A stretch of DNA of 64,000 bases from Metallyticus violacea (lineage: Eukaryota > Arthropoda > Insecta > Mantodea > Metallyticidae): contig CM060831.1 of NCBI GenBank assembly GCA_030762175.1, forward strand, positions 73,510,501 to 73,574,500. Direction: 5' to 3'. This document shows, piece by piece, positions 46,718 to 57,742 of this stretch (position 1 is its first letter; each line of letters opens with the position of its first letter). Both the position numbers and the translations under genes were made by a program. The notes under the pieces were generated by a model that saw only the letters and a program-made list of their open reading frames with translations, ran no database searches and had not been told where the DNA came from.

Positions 46718-46992
46718 TTTTTATTTATTTGCTTTATTTACGAACACTCTTTAACATCTCAGGTCATCAGCGACCAATTCAATTCAGGGCGTGAAACGGC
46801 CGACTAATTTTGCTCAGAAGTCTCTTCTTTCAGGCTTGAGGTTCTTTATCGTGCCGTAAATGTACGACACGGGACCCACGGCTTCACTTCCATTTAGGAT
46901 TTTTACGCCCGAAAAAATCCATCGGCCCCGGCCGGGATCGAACCCGCGATTTAGGAGGCAAGTATGGTTACCACTATACCACCAGGACCGAC
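46718..46992 (-). mobile_element. SINE-A copy in SINE cluster
   Basis: On the minus strand the head GTCCTGGTGGTATAGTGGTA carries box A; box B GGTTCGATCCC is near 46933. The body follows the SINE-A order but lacks CTTCCTTCGGAAGG by a small deletion. AACAGAACAG (46708-46717) and AACGGAATAG (46993-47002) may be a diverged target-site duplication. Confidence 0.9.
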
Positions 46993-47036
46993 AACGGAAT
47001 AGCACATAAAGTGCAAATAAATATTCTCATTCTATA

Positions 47037-47315
47037 AACCGCCACGGGTGGCCGAGTTCATTTAGGCACGGACTCGTGAGCGGGAGGTCTGGAGTTCGAA
47101 TCCCACCAGGACGGTCCTCCCTGACTGGGACTTTTTCCAGGTTTTCCTTAATCCTCATAAATGACAAATGCCTGGAAGGTACCCTAAACTCAGGCCTGGG
47201 ACGTTTCCTCCCTTAAAAAATTATTTCCCAATATATAATTTCATCTCATGTATCATCTGTGTCCATTGCCATTGGTGCCTCTGTGCAATCACGGGCGTTA
47301 AACACCTTCAATTCC
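47037..47315 (+). mobile_element. SINE-B copy in SINE cluster
   Basis: The head reads ACCGCCACGGGTGGCCGAG, with box B AGTTCGAATCC at 47092-47102, then the full body to GGGCGTTAAACACCTTCAAT. CATTCTATA at 47028-47036 and CATACTATA at 47316-47324 are a probable target-site duplication (8 of 9). Confidence 0.9.
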
Positions 47316-47389
47316 CATACTATAGAGGATGTTACAGGAACTATTAGCACAGAAATTCGAGAATCATAAAAACATAGCTGTTGAGAGAC

Positions 47390-47535
47390 CGCTTTGTTAG
47401 TCTTGCATTAGCGTGTCTGCCTGCAAAGCAGTCTTAGTTTTGAATCAGCAAGACTAGAAGCCTGGATAAAATTTTTGTTCGGAGGTTTTCCTTAGCTTTA
47501 AAAGATGAACGACACACTTAATTCATCAAACAAGC
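47390..47535 (+). mobile_element. SINE-B-related variant fragment
   Basis: A different tRNA-like head (TTAGTCTTGCATTAGCGTGT, then a CTGCCTGCAAAGCAG arm and box-B-like TTTTGAATCAG) is joined to GGTTTTCCTTAG and GATGAAC. That second part resembles the SINE-B body segment GGTTTTCCTTAATCC, AAATGAC. Confidence 0.5.
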
Positions 47536-48484
47536 CTTCATCATCTCTTTGGGTCTTTGTTGTTATGAGGAACGTCAAAATGTAAGGTTTTTATAAAAAG
47601 AAAATCATGTTGAGAATGAATGCAAATTTCAGTACAAATGTCAGAAATGTGTTACTGCAGACAGATGCTGTATTCAAATTGTTTACATAGTAAAATATTT
47701 CAATAGTTATTATTTTGGAAACTTTTTGTTGCGCCTGTTTTGCTACTTCGAAGTGATACATGTGTAAAAGTATAAAAAAGTGTAAATTAATGCCATAAAC
47801 TGAGCTGGAGTAACTCAACAAGACCATGAAATTAAACGACACTTCTCTCTGGAGAGCTTCGGAATCGTATACAGGGGTATTACGAGTAAAAAGTCGGCAA
47901 GTGTTTCTCTTGCTCCGTAAAAGATAGCAGTAGATGTAACATGGCAATTTTTATAGTTGATTTCTGTTTGAGACTAGTGCTCGAGACATGAGTCACGCAG
48001 GGTGCAACTGGGCATCCTTCCAAATGGGCCAAGAAGACAAAACAAGTTCTGTTCACACTCGAGAAACCTTGCATTGGAAACTTTCTAGAACACACACACA
48101 AATTAAGCAAAGTGAAATAGAGTGGTAATCGTTATACCCTGAAGGCAACTTCCCTTGAAGGCTTCAAAGTTTCTGTGAATTACGAAGTGCTTACAAAACC
48201 ATTTGCTTTCAGAATTGGAACGGATTGGGGTAGAGGTTAAGGGGGAAATTCTGACACCCCGGTGGCATTTTATCCCTCTATGTCGCGCTCCATAAGTTGA
48301 AACAAAAAGGAATAATGAGGCAAAGGCGTAAAGAATGGAGGATGGAAGGAAGTGAAGAAATTGCAAATAAAAAGTTGAAAAAAACTACAAGAAGCAAGCT
48401 TGTGTAAACTTTTAAGAAGTAAGTAAACGATGAATTCTACCCCACAGCTGCTAATAAACTTGTTTTTATCTCTTAGGGGATTTG

Positions 48485-48520
<36 letters not shown>

Positions 48521-49483
48521 GCAAGTGGCTAGGGCTAGAAGTCATGTGAAAACTGTGTGAATAGGTCCAAATTGGCAGTTACCAGGGAAGGGGAAACAGT
48601 AATTGCATGACGATGACAGCTGCCTTTCGAACCTGATTTTAGGTAAAAAGGAAAGGAATGAATATATAACACTCACTGTGACCGTTGCAGCATAAGAGTG
48701 ATTCCTTCGGATGGAAAATTAGAAGAACTCGTCTCACATTTTTTAAATATCTTAACATATTTTATATATTAATACAATATACACAGACAAATGTCTTATG
48801 GTATCCCTTAGTCCCGTATATTTCATAAATACAGACACTTTTAAAACTCATATTTTGTGTAAAATAATTATTTGTTTATTTACAAGTATGAAGAAAATCT
48901 GTTTTAAAATATCTGAATGTTTTATCCATCAAGACATTGAAAAGTAAATAAAAATGACCGTGGAACAATTGTAAATTACTAAGACAAAATTTTCAGGTGT
49001 GTGTTTCAAGATAAACTGTAGAGAAAAAATGTTTATAATTAGAAGTAGAGCAGTTATACAGGGAGGTTATTTGAGTTACAGGCCGTCTCGGTGGCTTACT
49101 GAGGAAGTGCAGCCGCCCCAACCGGAAAAAGCGATCTGCCGGCCTATAACTAAAATAAACTCTGAAACGCCGAAAAAGTAATAACACAGCAGCTCTCTGA
49201 AGTCAAAGTAGAACAGCTGACTTCTCGCTCGGCACCGTACGACAATATGCGGACAGATCTACAGTAGCAGATCCACGAGTTCCAACTATAAATTAATAAA
49301 ATAATTTTTATGAGAACATCAAATAATATTAAGGATAAAATTTTGTCAGAGAAAGTAATAAGGCGATATATGCTTTTATATGTTATTCTGCAAGATAGTT
49401 ACTCAAATAATTGTTTTATTTATGTCACTCCTAAAATGCATTAAATATAGCACGTACAGATTTATAGAAAGTAAGCTATCAGC
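47536..49483. other. Unassigned stretch, no gene seen
   Basis: Holds a T30 tract at 48489-48518. Open frames at 47591-47947, 47880-48110 and 48103-48545 (minus) lack recognisable domains. A GC-richer patch at 49080-49270 is unassigned. Confidence 0.45.
48489..48518. repeat. Poly-T tract
   Basis: Thirty consecutive T. Confidence 0.95.
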
Positions 49484-49770
49484 TGACAATCTCCTTGGTC
49501 TAGCAGCCAGTTTAATATTCACAGTTCTGCAAGTCCCATGTTCGATCTTCAGTACCTACTTAGGTCTAAGTCTGGAAAGGGGTCCGTCTAGTCTCATGAG
49601 AACAATAAGGACGCTCCTAATAAAAATGTGGCGTCTTTTGACCTAGAAAGTTGCGTGATGAGATCTCGGGTCGGTAGGCTGAGTACATGTCCTCCTGCAA
49701 TACATCTCTGAGCCGATAATCTCGCAAGACGGAGGGGGGACGCAGCGGTTGCTGCGCTCAGTGTAGACCA
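49484..49770 (+). mobile_element. SINE-C, copy 2
   Basis: It starts AATCTCCTTGGTCTAGCAG (box-A-like), with box-B-like TGTTCGATCTTC near 49539. It then shares with copy 1 the order GTACCTACTTAGG, TCTAAGT, GGAAAGGGGTCCGTC, CTCATGAGAACAATA and, near the end, GACGCAGCGGTTGCTGCG. The match to copy 1 is interrupted and diverged, so this is an older copy. Its interval between boxes fits a tRNA better than copy 1. No clear target-site duplication. Confidence 0.65.
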
Positions 49771-50869
49771 GTGAGTGCTTTTGCGCCAAGTGGAAGGAAG
49801 AAGTACTATCATTTGTATTCTAAACTTTTTTTTTTAATATCTAGCATTAGTCTTTTCGGCCGTATGCCCCTCGAACTTATTACTTTTCACAGATATGTGA
49901 TAGTTTTTAGCATTAAAACAAGAAATGTTAATTCTCTTTATATGAATTTTTTCAAGGCAGTGCTACTAGAGAGGATTTCTTGGTTTCAACAATATATGAA
50001 ATAGCCCACATTGGACTTCGAACCAAAGTACAGGACTCAAATTAGAATTTCTATGTGCACGAGGTTTAACATGGGAATCCAGCAAAACTACCACTCACTG
50101 TGGCGGTAGTTGACATTTCTTTCTCTGTAGATCCTATACAGCCTTCTTTAGCTAATTACATTTTTGAAGAAATCAATGTTATGTCTTAACCTTGAAGGAG
50201 TAGTTAGTTATTATGTGATTTATAGAGCAAAAAAGCTCATGGTGATACTGTATATAGCATTTTTACATTTATTAATAGCACGCAGCGTTTTAAGTTTAAC
50301 TATATCCTGTTTCTTTCTAATACGACGTTATAAACACTTTAAATCTAATGATGATCAAATTAATTCTCACTTTAATATGAGTCAGTTGGAATTAATGGCA
50401 TAACTGCCAATCAGCACACCCTGTTTTGAAGGGCATTGGCCTTGAGGATGTGATACTATGCAATCTAGCGGGTGATTAAAGAACTAACATGACCACATTT
50501 TGTAAACTGACTTAGAACTCCTTTAAAATGAATCACGGTAAAGTTCGAAAAATTTTGATCACGCAGTACTTTAAAATTAAGCAACTTTCTTAAACACATT
50601 ACTGCTTAGAGACTATCAAATGAATTCATTCACATTACAGTTATATATTCTGTCACTAAACGTCAACTATAAACTTTGAATAATGATAGGATACGCAGAG
50701 AGGATAATTTTTGGTTAAGGATAATATATTTGTTCACATATCTCTCATGAATTATGTATCGGTTTTAAAAGCGCTTTTCGCATAGCGGGTGAAGTGTGCG
50801 CCTTAAGTCCTTTTTACCCATTCTGTTACACTTGTGTAGTACGAGTAATTTGCTACTGTTATTGTTTGT
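49771..50869. other. AT-rich stretch, no gene seen
   Basis: Open frames at 49771-50004 and 50164-50403 have no recognisable domain. Confidence 0.45.
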
Positions 50870-51080
50870 TGTAGTCCGCAGGGACATGCGGTTCCAGCAC
50901 AATGAAGCCCCACCGCACTTCAGCATTGGTATCGCGCATATTTAACCGCAGAATTCGGGGGAACTTGTACAGAAAAAGCAGGACCTATCGAGTGGCCAGC
51001 GCGATCGCCCCGATTTAGCGCCCTTTGCTTTATTTCTAAGGGTGCACTTAAACAGCATCATGCACTCATTCCAGTTGACA
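50870..51080 (+). mobile_element. IS630/Tc1-mariner transposase fragment
   Basis: MRFQHNEAPPHF from 50886 matches the second catalytic motif FQxDGAPPHF, with the Asp replaced by Asn. After a stop and a one-base shift, EWPARSP and then PDLAPFALFL match the third motif WPPRSPDLTPxDFFLWG and keep the Asp. The spacing fits the DDE core of the same general type as the two deleted elements in this window, but the sequence differs (FFLWG lost). Only this segment is readable. Confidence 0.65.
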
Positions 51081-52214
51081 ACGGAGCAGAACTTTTAATT
51101 GTGTAAAATTTCTGTTTGTACTAAATTGTCAGAAAAAGACATGGATATTTTAATTTCATTTCTGCAAAACGTAGAGATTTTCATAGCTCCTTTAACGGCC
51201 AGTCAGCGAACTCATATGTTCCTCAACAAAAAACGAGCATCTCTTCATTCCTCAAAGTTCGGCTGTTAAACTACTAACATTGATTTGCACCGCAACTGCA
51301 AACTGATAATCCCCACAAATTATTTACAACCTATTTTCTTATTTTTGCTTAGCACAACACTTTGACACGCAGACAGCACACTCTAAATGAGAATAGATTC
51401 CTTGACAAAACTGACAAAGTAAAACGAGAATATAAATCAGGATAGAGCTATTAAAGATCATTCTTTTTCTATGGCAATTATCTGTAACAAATTCAGTCAG
51501 AATTCACTCATTTTTTTAATGCCACTAAGGAAAATCGTTTTTTATTAAATTCTAAATATGTGTAGGCTTGATGCTAATTTGTTTATGCATATATATTAAT
51601 GTTCTTGTTTTACCATTACTTGTCACTTGCTGTTTATTTAATACGAAGTCCAAAGCTCCAAACTTCAAGTAATGTACAAAGCAATTTTGCTTTAGCACTA
51701 AAACAGATATTTTGTTTGATCAAAGAAGTAAAATGAGAAGTCTATTAAACTCACCAGAGGTAAAACAGCTCTTGATTACGTCAGTTACATCGTTTCTGCT
51801 ACATCAACCAAGTTACATCACAGCATCTAACAGTTGACAGCACGGAATTTCCCCTTAATCTCCGGCAGCTACAGAACATTCCTTTTCTCCTGGAAACTTT
51901 GATGTATAAATTAATCGTAATTAACGCTGTAAACACCCATCGCTTTGTGAGAGAATATGTAAACCGTTTGTCTGCGGAACTGAACGTACCTTTGTCGGTC
52001 ATCGCAACTTGCCTGTGAACTGCTTGAGGTTTGTTACGTAACTATGGTATTCAATGTTGTCACATGTTTCGGCGATGGAAGCTTTGCCATCCTTTTCTTG
52101 TCCTGCTTTTACTGCACAAAGTATATTAGATTATTACACGTTTTCCCCGATTTCTTCAACGATTACATTTATATTGTATTGCTCGTTTTCCCTAACACAT
52201 ACCAATACCAGATT
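51081..52214. other. AT-rich stretch, no gene seen
   Basis: Open frames at 51799-52002 (minus) and 52044-52346 (plus) have no recognisable domain; the second runs into a SINE-B fragment. Confidence 0.45.
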
Positions 52215-52345
52215 GCTGAAGCAGGGATTCTTGAGCATCGGGTCTATGGTTCCTCCAGCCAGGACTGTCCTGGACTTTCCTTAGTCCTCTTAAAAATGGG
52301 GAGACACCTTAAACTTAGGTCTGAAATACTTCTTTCCATTTTATA
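52215..52345 (+). mobile_element. SINE-B fragment, diverged
   Basis: CTTGAGCATCGGGTCTATGG, then TTCCTCCAGCCAGGACTGTC, then CTTTCCTTAGTCCTC, ACCTTAAACTTAGGTCTG and CTTCTTTCC follow the SINE-B order from just before box B to mid body. Confidence 0.65.
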
Positions 52346-52899
52346 ATTTTCCCCACGAATTATTGACTGTGATGTCTTAGTACCTGAAATATTGTTTTGA
52401 AAAACCTCACTCTTAAAATTTGCAGTCTTTATAACTTAGTCTCTTTTCTTTATTTTTACGCCTACATTGAATTTTGCTAATGTTCTGAATCGTTAAAGCA
52501 ATGCTTTTAAAATCATTATTACACTTTGGTTATTAATGTCAGCGCACTGTGAGAATTTACAATTCCCTGTTTACATCTGGCATTGCAGATCCTGAATGTT
52601 ATTAATTAAGCAACCAAAAGAATATAAACAGCATAAAAATTACACATGTGGTGGATATCTACGAGGAGATTAAAAATAAGCCACACTCTGGTCATGGAGT
52701 CAATGCAGGACAGCTGTTTGCAACGGTTCATCGTTGTTAACGTAGATATTCTTCCAGATTTCCGAGCATAATATAATTGCAAGGCTGAAGATTCGGGCTT
52801 TATCTAACATTGTAAGTTTTGAAGCAAAATTTGTGTTGAGTGAGATTTGTCTGGCGTCCCACTGCTGTGAAGTGGACAAGGCTTTAGCTTAACTTCTCA
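52346..52899. other. AT-rich stretch, no gene seen
   Basis: No supported feature. Confidence 0.45.
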
Positions 52900-53140
52900 A
52901 GTCTCTTGTTATTCAACACTCTGCGTCTTGCCTCGTAAACCGAAGATCGCGGATTCAATACCGGCCAGGGAAGTATGACTTCCTTCGAAAGGGAAGTGAA
53001 GCCATGGGTCTCGCGTCATAGATTTACGACACGAAAAAGAACCTCAAGCCTGAAAGAAGAGGGCTCTGAGCAAAAGTTGTGGCCGTTTCAAGGCCTGATT
53101 TGAATGGGACACTGATGACCTGAGATATCAAGTAAATAAA
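52900..53140 (+). mobile_element. SINE-A, copy 4 (diverged)
   Basis: CTTGCCTCGTAAACCGAAGA and a damaged box B (GGATTCAATACC) are followed by CTTCCTTCGAAAGGGAAG, AGCCATGGGTCTCGCG, ACACGAAAAAGAACCTCAAG, CTGAGCAAAAG and AATGGGACACTGATGACCTG. Box A is not clear. Confidence 0.85.
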
Positions 53141-53447
53141 CCAAATCAACAAATTAACAACCTGAGCAATGACTTCCGTGTTTTATAGTAAGAAATTGCA
53201 TTGATGGGTGTACCTTTATGCATAACTAGATGTAAGTTACTCCTTTTGCTACCAAAAAAGACAATGGTCATGGCATTTCGTGCTGATGGTGCAACTTTAA
53301 ACCTTTTCGACAGAGGTGAGAATTTATTTTCACTCTCTTCGATTACGGAGACAAATGGTGTACCCATTTCTCAACATCCTTAATGATGCGGCCTAAGATA
53401 TCATTGTACTCTATAGAATAATTAATGTTGAAGAAAGTTCAGAGAAG

Positions 53448-53816
53448 CTAAACCACTTGCTTCTTTGAGTTTGGGTGACAATAAACGAGCAAATACAATA
53501 GTCCAAATGCTTTCGGGCAATAGAACGAGAGTTGTCTATTGAGATTTACAATACCTACGTCAGACACACTGTAACTGCTGAGAATCGTGGCATCAACCTG
53601 CAGCGCAAAGACGCCGTGCTTGACGTTGTTGGCCTCTTCCTTGCCGATTAGCATCAGGTTTGGCACCATTTCAATACGGTTCGACGCGATGTTGCATTTC
53701 GACCAAACAACGCCGAAATATAACAATGAATGTCCGTGCACCGAGGCGTTTTGTCCACATAATTCGCACTGGGCCTCTACATCAATCTTGGAGTACGTTT
53801 CCAACTGTCGCGCCAT
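53448..53816 (-). CDS. Unrecognised 122-codon ORF, possible exon
   Basis: I do not recognise this product. The minus-strand frame begins MARQLETYSKIDVEAQCELC in a favourable start context (CAAAATGG) and is open for 122 codons. It holds a Cys-x2-Cys pair (CELC, residues 17-20) and two further cysteines, at about residues 40 and 99, but no known domain, signal peptide or clear membrane segment. Its first 85 or so codons are GC-richer than the flanks and use many G/C third positions (for example AACAACGTCAAGCACGGC), unlike most open frames here. A donor-like GTAGGT lies inside the frame, so the true exon could end near codon 87. The plus strand is also open here (53587-53928). It could be an exon, a retrocopy or an unknown transposon piece. 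Confidence 0.35.
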   Translation of the reverse strand: MARQLETYSKIDVEAQCELCGQNASVHGHSLLYFGVVWSKCNIASNRIEMVPNLMLIGKEEANNVKHGVFALQVDATILSSYSVSDVGIVNLNRQLSFYCPKAFGLLYLLVYCHPNSKKQVV

Positions 53817-53974
53817 TTTGTACTTGTGCTATGATGTAACTCTTGTCGCATTTGTTATAGTAGTTCTTGTATATATTTATTTATTAACCGAAACTGGGCT
53901 TACACCCGGTGGCAGTGAAGAAAAATGAAAATGTGATTAACTACAGCAAAATACTTAAAAAGAATAATTCCTTT

Positions 53975-54370
53975 AATTTAATTAAATACATGCAAACAAT
54001 AATTAAATAAATAAATCTAATTTAAATGCTTGCCGAATTAATTTTACACACATTTACATGCAATTAAATTAATTAAATACATTCCAATGTATACCTAACT
54101 AAAAAGAACCGATCTAGTTATACACATATCAAGTTAACTATGTCAAACTAATTAAATATATTTCGAATTAATTTGATACATATTAACTTAATTAAATACT
54201 TAACTAAAATATCAATAAAGCTATATGCGTCAAATTAAATAAGTACATGTCAACTTAATTTTACACACCTCAATTTAATTAAATACACTTCTCCTAGCTA
54301 AGTCCATCAACGTAATTAAATGCACGTCAACTTATTTTGCCATATTAACTGAATTAAATACATTTATAAA
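53975..54370. repeat. Degenerate ~40-bp AT-rich tandem repeat
   Basis: The motif ATTAAATAC or close variants recurs near 53981, 54072, 54151, 54191, 54279, 54315 and 54353. The steps are about 36-40 bp or roughly double that. TCAACTTAATTT-like segments and ACACAC occur between several of them. It looks like an old minisatellite of about ten units. Confidence 0.55.
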
Positions 54371-54950
54371 ACTATTATCTTTTTCAAATATAACTCAGCA
54401 TATTTAGGCCTGGACACTTATCAGCTTGAATAGTATTATAAAAGTGTTAAGGGAAGCTAGTCACTTAAATACAATAACGAGTTAAACAATATTTCAAATA
54501 TTCCGAAAAAACTCATTAAATTTATGTCTTATTTATATCAATGAAATATGTCTACACATACAATTTGATGTTATTTTTAAATCTTGTCAGAACGGGACAA
54601 CTCTCCAACAAGCTGTTTCAAACTTCATTAAAGGCCAAACTAACGAAAAATAAGCGATTTCCTTCGATTTTGGAATTGCTTGTATTCTCATAACAAAGCA
54701 TAGTCCCCTCCATGCTTTCCTCGTAATACTATCAATTTATTAGTCCCATGAAAATTTAGAACTTAGTAAATTCTCAAGTATTTATAACAATTTTCTTTAT
54801 ATTTTATCGAGTTTATAATTAAAATTAATTTATTCTTGGCTTTTACAAAATATTATTGTCTTACTCTAAAACCATTTATTTTCATCCTGCGTTTAAACGC
54901 CCAATTAAAAATACAATTAAGATCACTTTGTGAAATGTTCATATAGCAAC

Positions 54951-54954
<4 letters not shown>
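54371..54954. other. AT-rich stretch, no gene seen
   Basis: No supported feature. Confidence 0.5.

Positions 54955-55005
<51 letters not shown>
54955..55005. repeat. (TG)n microsatellite at a transposon end
   Basis: About 25 TG units with one T insertion near 54970, ending at the TA that borders the IS630-type element. Confidence 0.96.
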
Positions 55006-55007
<2 letters not shown>

Positions 55008-55098
55008 ATGAAGGGGGCCAAAATGTATATACACTTTCACATTAGACATCTATTTAATATATTTCAAAATTGAACCGAAAAACAACAGTTATGTGAAG

Positions 55099-55273
55099 TA
55101 TGATGTTCTGTAAACAGATGTGACTCACATACATCCTGATAGCGTTGCTACGTAACAGGTTAGCCAACAATGAACAAATGAAGCCAAGATTATCGTATGA
55201 TGTTCTGTAAACAGATGTGATTCACATTACGTTATGCTAGCGTTGCTACAACAAAATGGAGCCAAGATTATCG
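55099..55273 (+). repeat. 97-bp tandem duplication inside the transposon
   Basis: TATGATGTTCTGTAAACAGA at 55099 recurs at 55196. Both units contain TAGCGTTGCTAC and end in AGCCAAGATTATCG. Copy 1 of the transposon has a single unit. Confidence 0.85.
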
Positions 55274-55564
55274 TTCGAACAGCGGAAAGCAATTTTAAAG
55301 TGGTATTTGGAAAACCGAGAATGTTGTTGAAGTTCAAAGGCAATGGGCAGAACAGAACCGCTAACACGAGTAAATATGGCTCGCATTCTGATCAAATTCG
55401 AGACTCAGGTACCGTAAGTGATGTTCACAAGGGCATATCTGGGAGACCTCGCATAGCTAAAAGCCCTGGCACTGGATCCAAGGCATTATCCTAGGCACTG
55501 TTCAAGGCACTGGATAGGACGAAGAGGTCCGATTCAGTTTCCACCGCGTTCTCTGGACCTAACT

Positions 55565-55750
55565 ATGGGGAACTCTAAGGATGTTGTATACAGTAGAAAA
55601 CCTGCTACACTGGCGGCACTTCGGGAAGAAATTGAAACGGAATGTACTACAATCTCTGGGGGCACTTTCGCAAACGTTGCTCAATCAGTAGTTGAAGGTA
55701 CTCAGAAATGTACCGACCCCGATGGAGGGCATTTTGAGCAACTGTTGTAA
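55565..55750 (+). pseudogene. C-terminal transposase remnant, IS630 type
   Basis: Sixty-one open codons starting MGNSKDVVYSRKPATLAA match the tail of the copy at 3244-3444 (RKPATL, then EIETECT, and the same final QLL). Just upstream WIGRRGPIQFPPRSLDLT is readable, but the segment that in copy 1 reads PLDFYLW is deleted. The Met is therefore fortuitous. Not a working gene. Confidence 0.75.
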
Positions 55751-55856
55751 CTGTAAAAGTCTAAGATGGTTAGTACTGATCGTTTTCTGTTTGTGTGAAT
55801 TCAGATTTATGTTTTTTCTTTGCTTGAAGTGTGTAGTACATTTTTGGCACCCTGTA

Positions 55857-56592
55857 TATATGAGCAGATGTGTAAAGCTTTTGTGCATGTGCAGATAAAA
55901 GTTTTAAAAATATATAATTACATAGTTTATGAATACAAATATAAGTAATTATAGAATGGTTATTGTGTATTAAAAGATGTTACTCAGTAGATTATTCATT
56001 GTTTTCTTTTATTTTTCTTATTTCATTAGTAAGTCAAGATTAATTTCTATGAAATAGAATGCCTAATCATTAAGTTCAGAGAAGAACCATTAAATATTTA
56101 ACCCTTTATCGCACCTATATTCTCGGCTCTACATCCGAACCAATAAAGTTAAAGTGAGGGTATCGATTATCTATAAGAGCTTACTGCAATCTTTCGTGGG
56201 TGAAAGAGTTCAAGTGTGAGTGGTCACAGAGAACACAACTTTATCTCTGAGCTATCATCGCTTTGGGCAATTACATGCATTGTTAGAGTCAATGGTGTAA
56301 CTCTAGAAACACTCTATTTTGTGTAATCTATGTTAAAGTACTAGACGCAGGAAAAAGTAGCAATTACTATAGCGTTATATACGTCGTTGTTCCCGCTTTA
56401 TATTAAAATGTAGAAAACATTTTCTTATTTAAACATTTCACGTACTTATTGCACTCGTCCGCATCGAAAATATCTTAATTTAAAGCTAAAGTACCCTCAT
56501 TTCGCTACACAATTCGATTTTGCATACATTCGAGGAAACGCGATTCCCCAGGCTGGAGTACCACCTACGCTGGAAATTTATCTTGCTCAGTC
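55857..56592. other. AT-rich stretch, no gene seen
   Basis: No supported feature. Confidence 0.45.
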
Positions 56593-56960
56593 GTGTTTAT
56601 CACGACAATTGTCTCTCATTACATTATTGTAGAAAATGTGAGCTATGCTTCCCAATGTGTATTGTGTACTATGGAGTATGCCGAGAATGAAATGCTTGCT
56701 AGAGTAAAGAATAGCTATTTATGTGCGAAAGAGACCGTACAAGAACTAGGAGAGAATTTCGTGCTAAACCTCCACCAGGAAGTGCAATTTAAAGATTGAT
56801 GAACAAAGTTTTAATTCACTGTGTTTTCTTTGACAACATGACGAGATTAAGCAACCGGGTTTAACAGTGGAGTCAGATATAAACTGCTCTCCACATGTCA
56901 CAATATTAGCCCATCAAGTTGGTGTATCTCTCGGCAGTGCGTATAAGGTCACTTAGATGC
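56593..56960 (+). mobile_element. IS630/DUF4817-type transposase N-terminal fossil
   Basis: TMEYAENEMLARVKNSYLCA, then KETVQELGENF, resembles the first helix-turn-helix of DUF4817-type transposases (EYAxMxxxYGxxxxNxxxAxxxYxxxFP). About 110 bases further, VESDINCSPHVTILAHQVGV, then SLGSAYKV, resembles the second (Vxxxpx-S-xxIAxxxGVSxxTVxxvL). Stops separate them. The match is only moderate and no catalytic motif follows. Confidence 0.45.
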
Positions 56961-57389
56961 TGTAACTTCATTCATATAAAATTACAGCTTTATCTGAAAT
57001 AAAAACCATACAATAGCTGAAACAAAATATTTGAGAAACAGTTTACAATATTCAGGAGGATGAATTGCGACAAATAATTCAAAATATTTTCAAAAGCATT
57101 CAGGCGTATTTGATAGCAAAGATCAGGCACTTCAAGCATGTACGATGGTAACGATTAAAATATTAATTACTAATTACTACTAATTAATAATGAAATAAAT
57201 ATGAAAAATGCGAGCTGTCACTCCCGAATATGCGACATGGATTCCCTCGGCAGGTGGCGATGCATTATGAAGTAATTTCCCCTCGGCAAAATAAATTTCG
57301 GATTGCGTAGCCGAATGAGAACCCTGTATATATCAGCCATATCTTTACTTATCTCATATAATGTTAGTGCTGTTAAGCTTTGGCAAGAG
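56961..57389. other. AT-rich stretch, no gene seen
   Basis: No supported feature. Confidence 0.45.
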
Positions 57390-57560
57390 CGGAAGGGATG
57401 GTCCGCTGCCCTTGATGTATTACCAAAGGAAGTAATGCAGCAGTGCTGGACTTTGCTGGCAAACAGGAAGGAGGAGGTGGAAGTGAATAATTTTTTATAA
57501 AAGTGGGACAGCTCAGATCGGAAAAGGCGGATTACCGGGATGAGGAGTAGGGGAACAGTA
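57390..57560 (+). mobile_element. LINE 3' remnant, copy 3 (short)
   Basis: CTGGACTTTGCTGGCAAACA, then GGAAGGAGGAGG, and after a gap GTGGGACAGCTCAGATCGGA, then AAAGGCGGAT follow the same order as 16237-16325 in LINE copy 1. Only the end of the coding region is left. It lies about 180 bp upstream of the 3-kb CCA array. Confidence 0.65.
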
Positions 57561-57742
57561 GACAGCTATTTTGGAAGCATTTATACATATACATGTGTGG
57601 GTATAGGTAAGTTATTTATTTGTGTGCTTTTTCCTTCTTTTATATATTTTAACTTAATTTTTTTCATTAGGCAATTAAATGGATTTCTTGGGTATTGAAA
57701 AAACATATGGCCTCTGAACATATATTTGTAACTTACATTTTT

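Larger units (their letters stand above)
55007..55854 (+). mobile_element. Deleted IS630-type transposon, copy 2
   Basis: It is closely related to the element at 2800-3554. The right terminus (GTACATTTTTGGCACCCTG, then TA at 55855-55856) is the inverted form of the left terminus type AGGGTGCCAAAAATGTA. The left terminus is GAAGGGGGCCAAAATGTATA after TA at 55005-55006. The transposase start (MEPRLSFEQRK, LENRECC) begins at 55257, and the C-terminal part is at 55510-55750. The middle, including the second catalytic motif, is deleted. Relative to copy 1 it carries a 97-bp tandem duplication at 55099-55273 just before the start codon. Non-autonomous. Confidence 0.85.

Noticed and set aside
54955..55005. 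Possible CRISPR or other spaced repeat arrays
   Set aside because: All tandem arrays here are pure micro- or minisatellites without unique spacers, in a eukaryotic setting.
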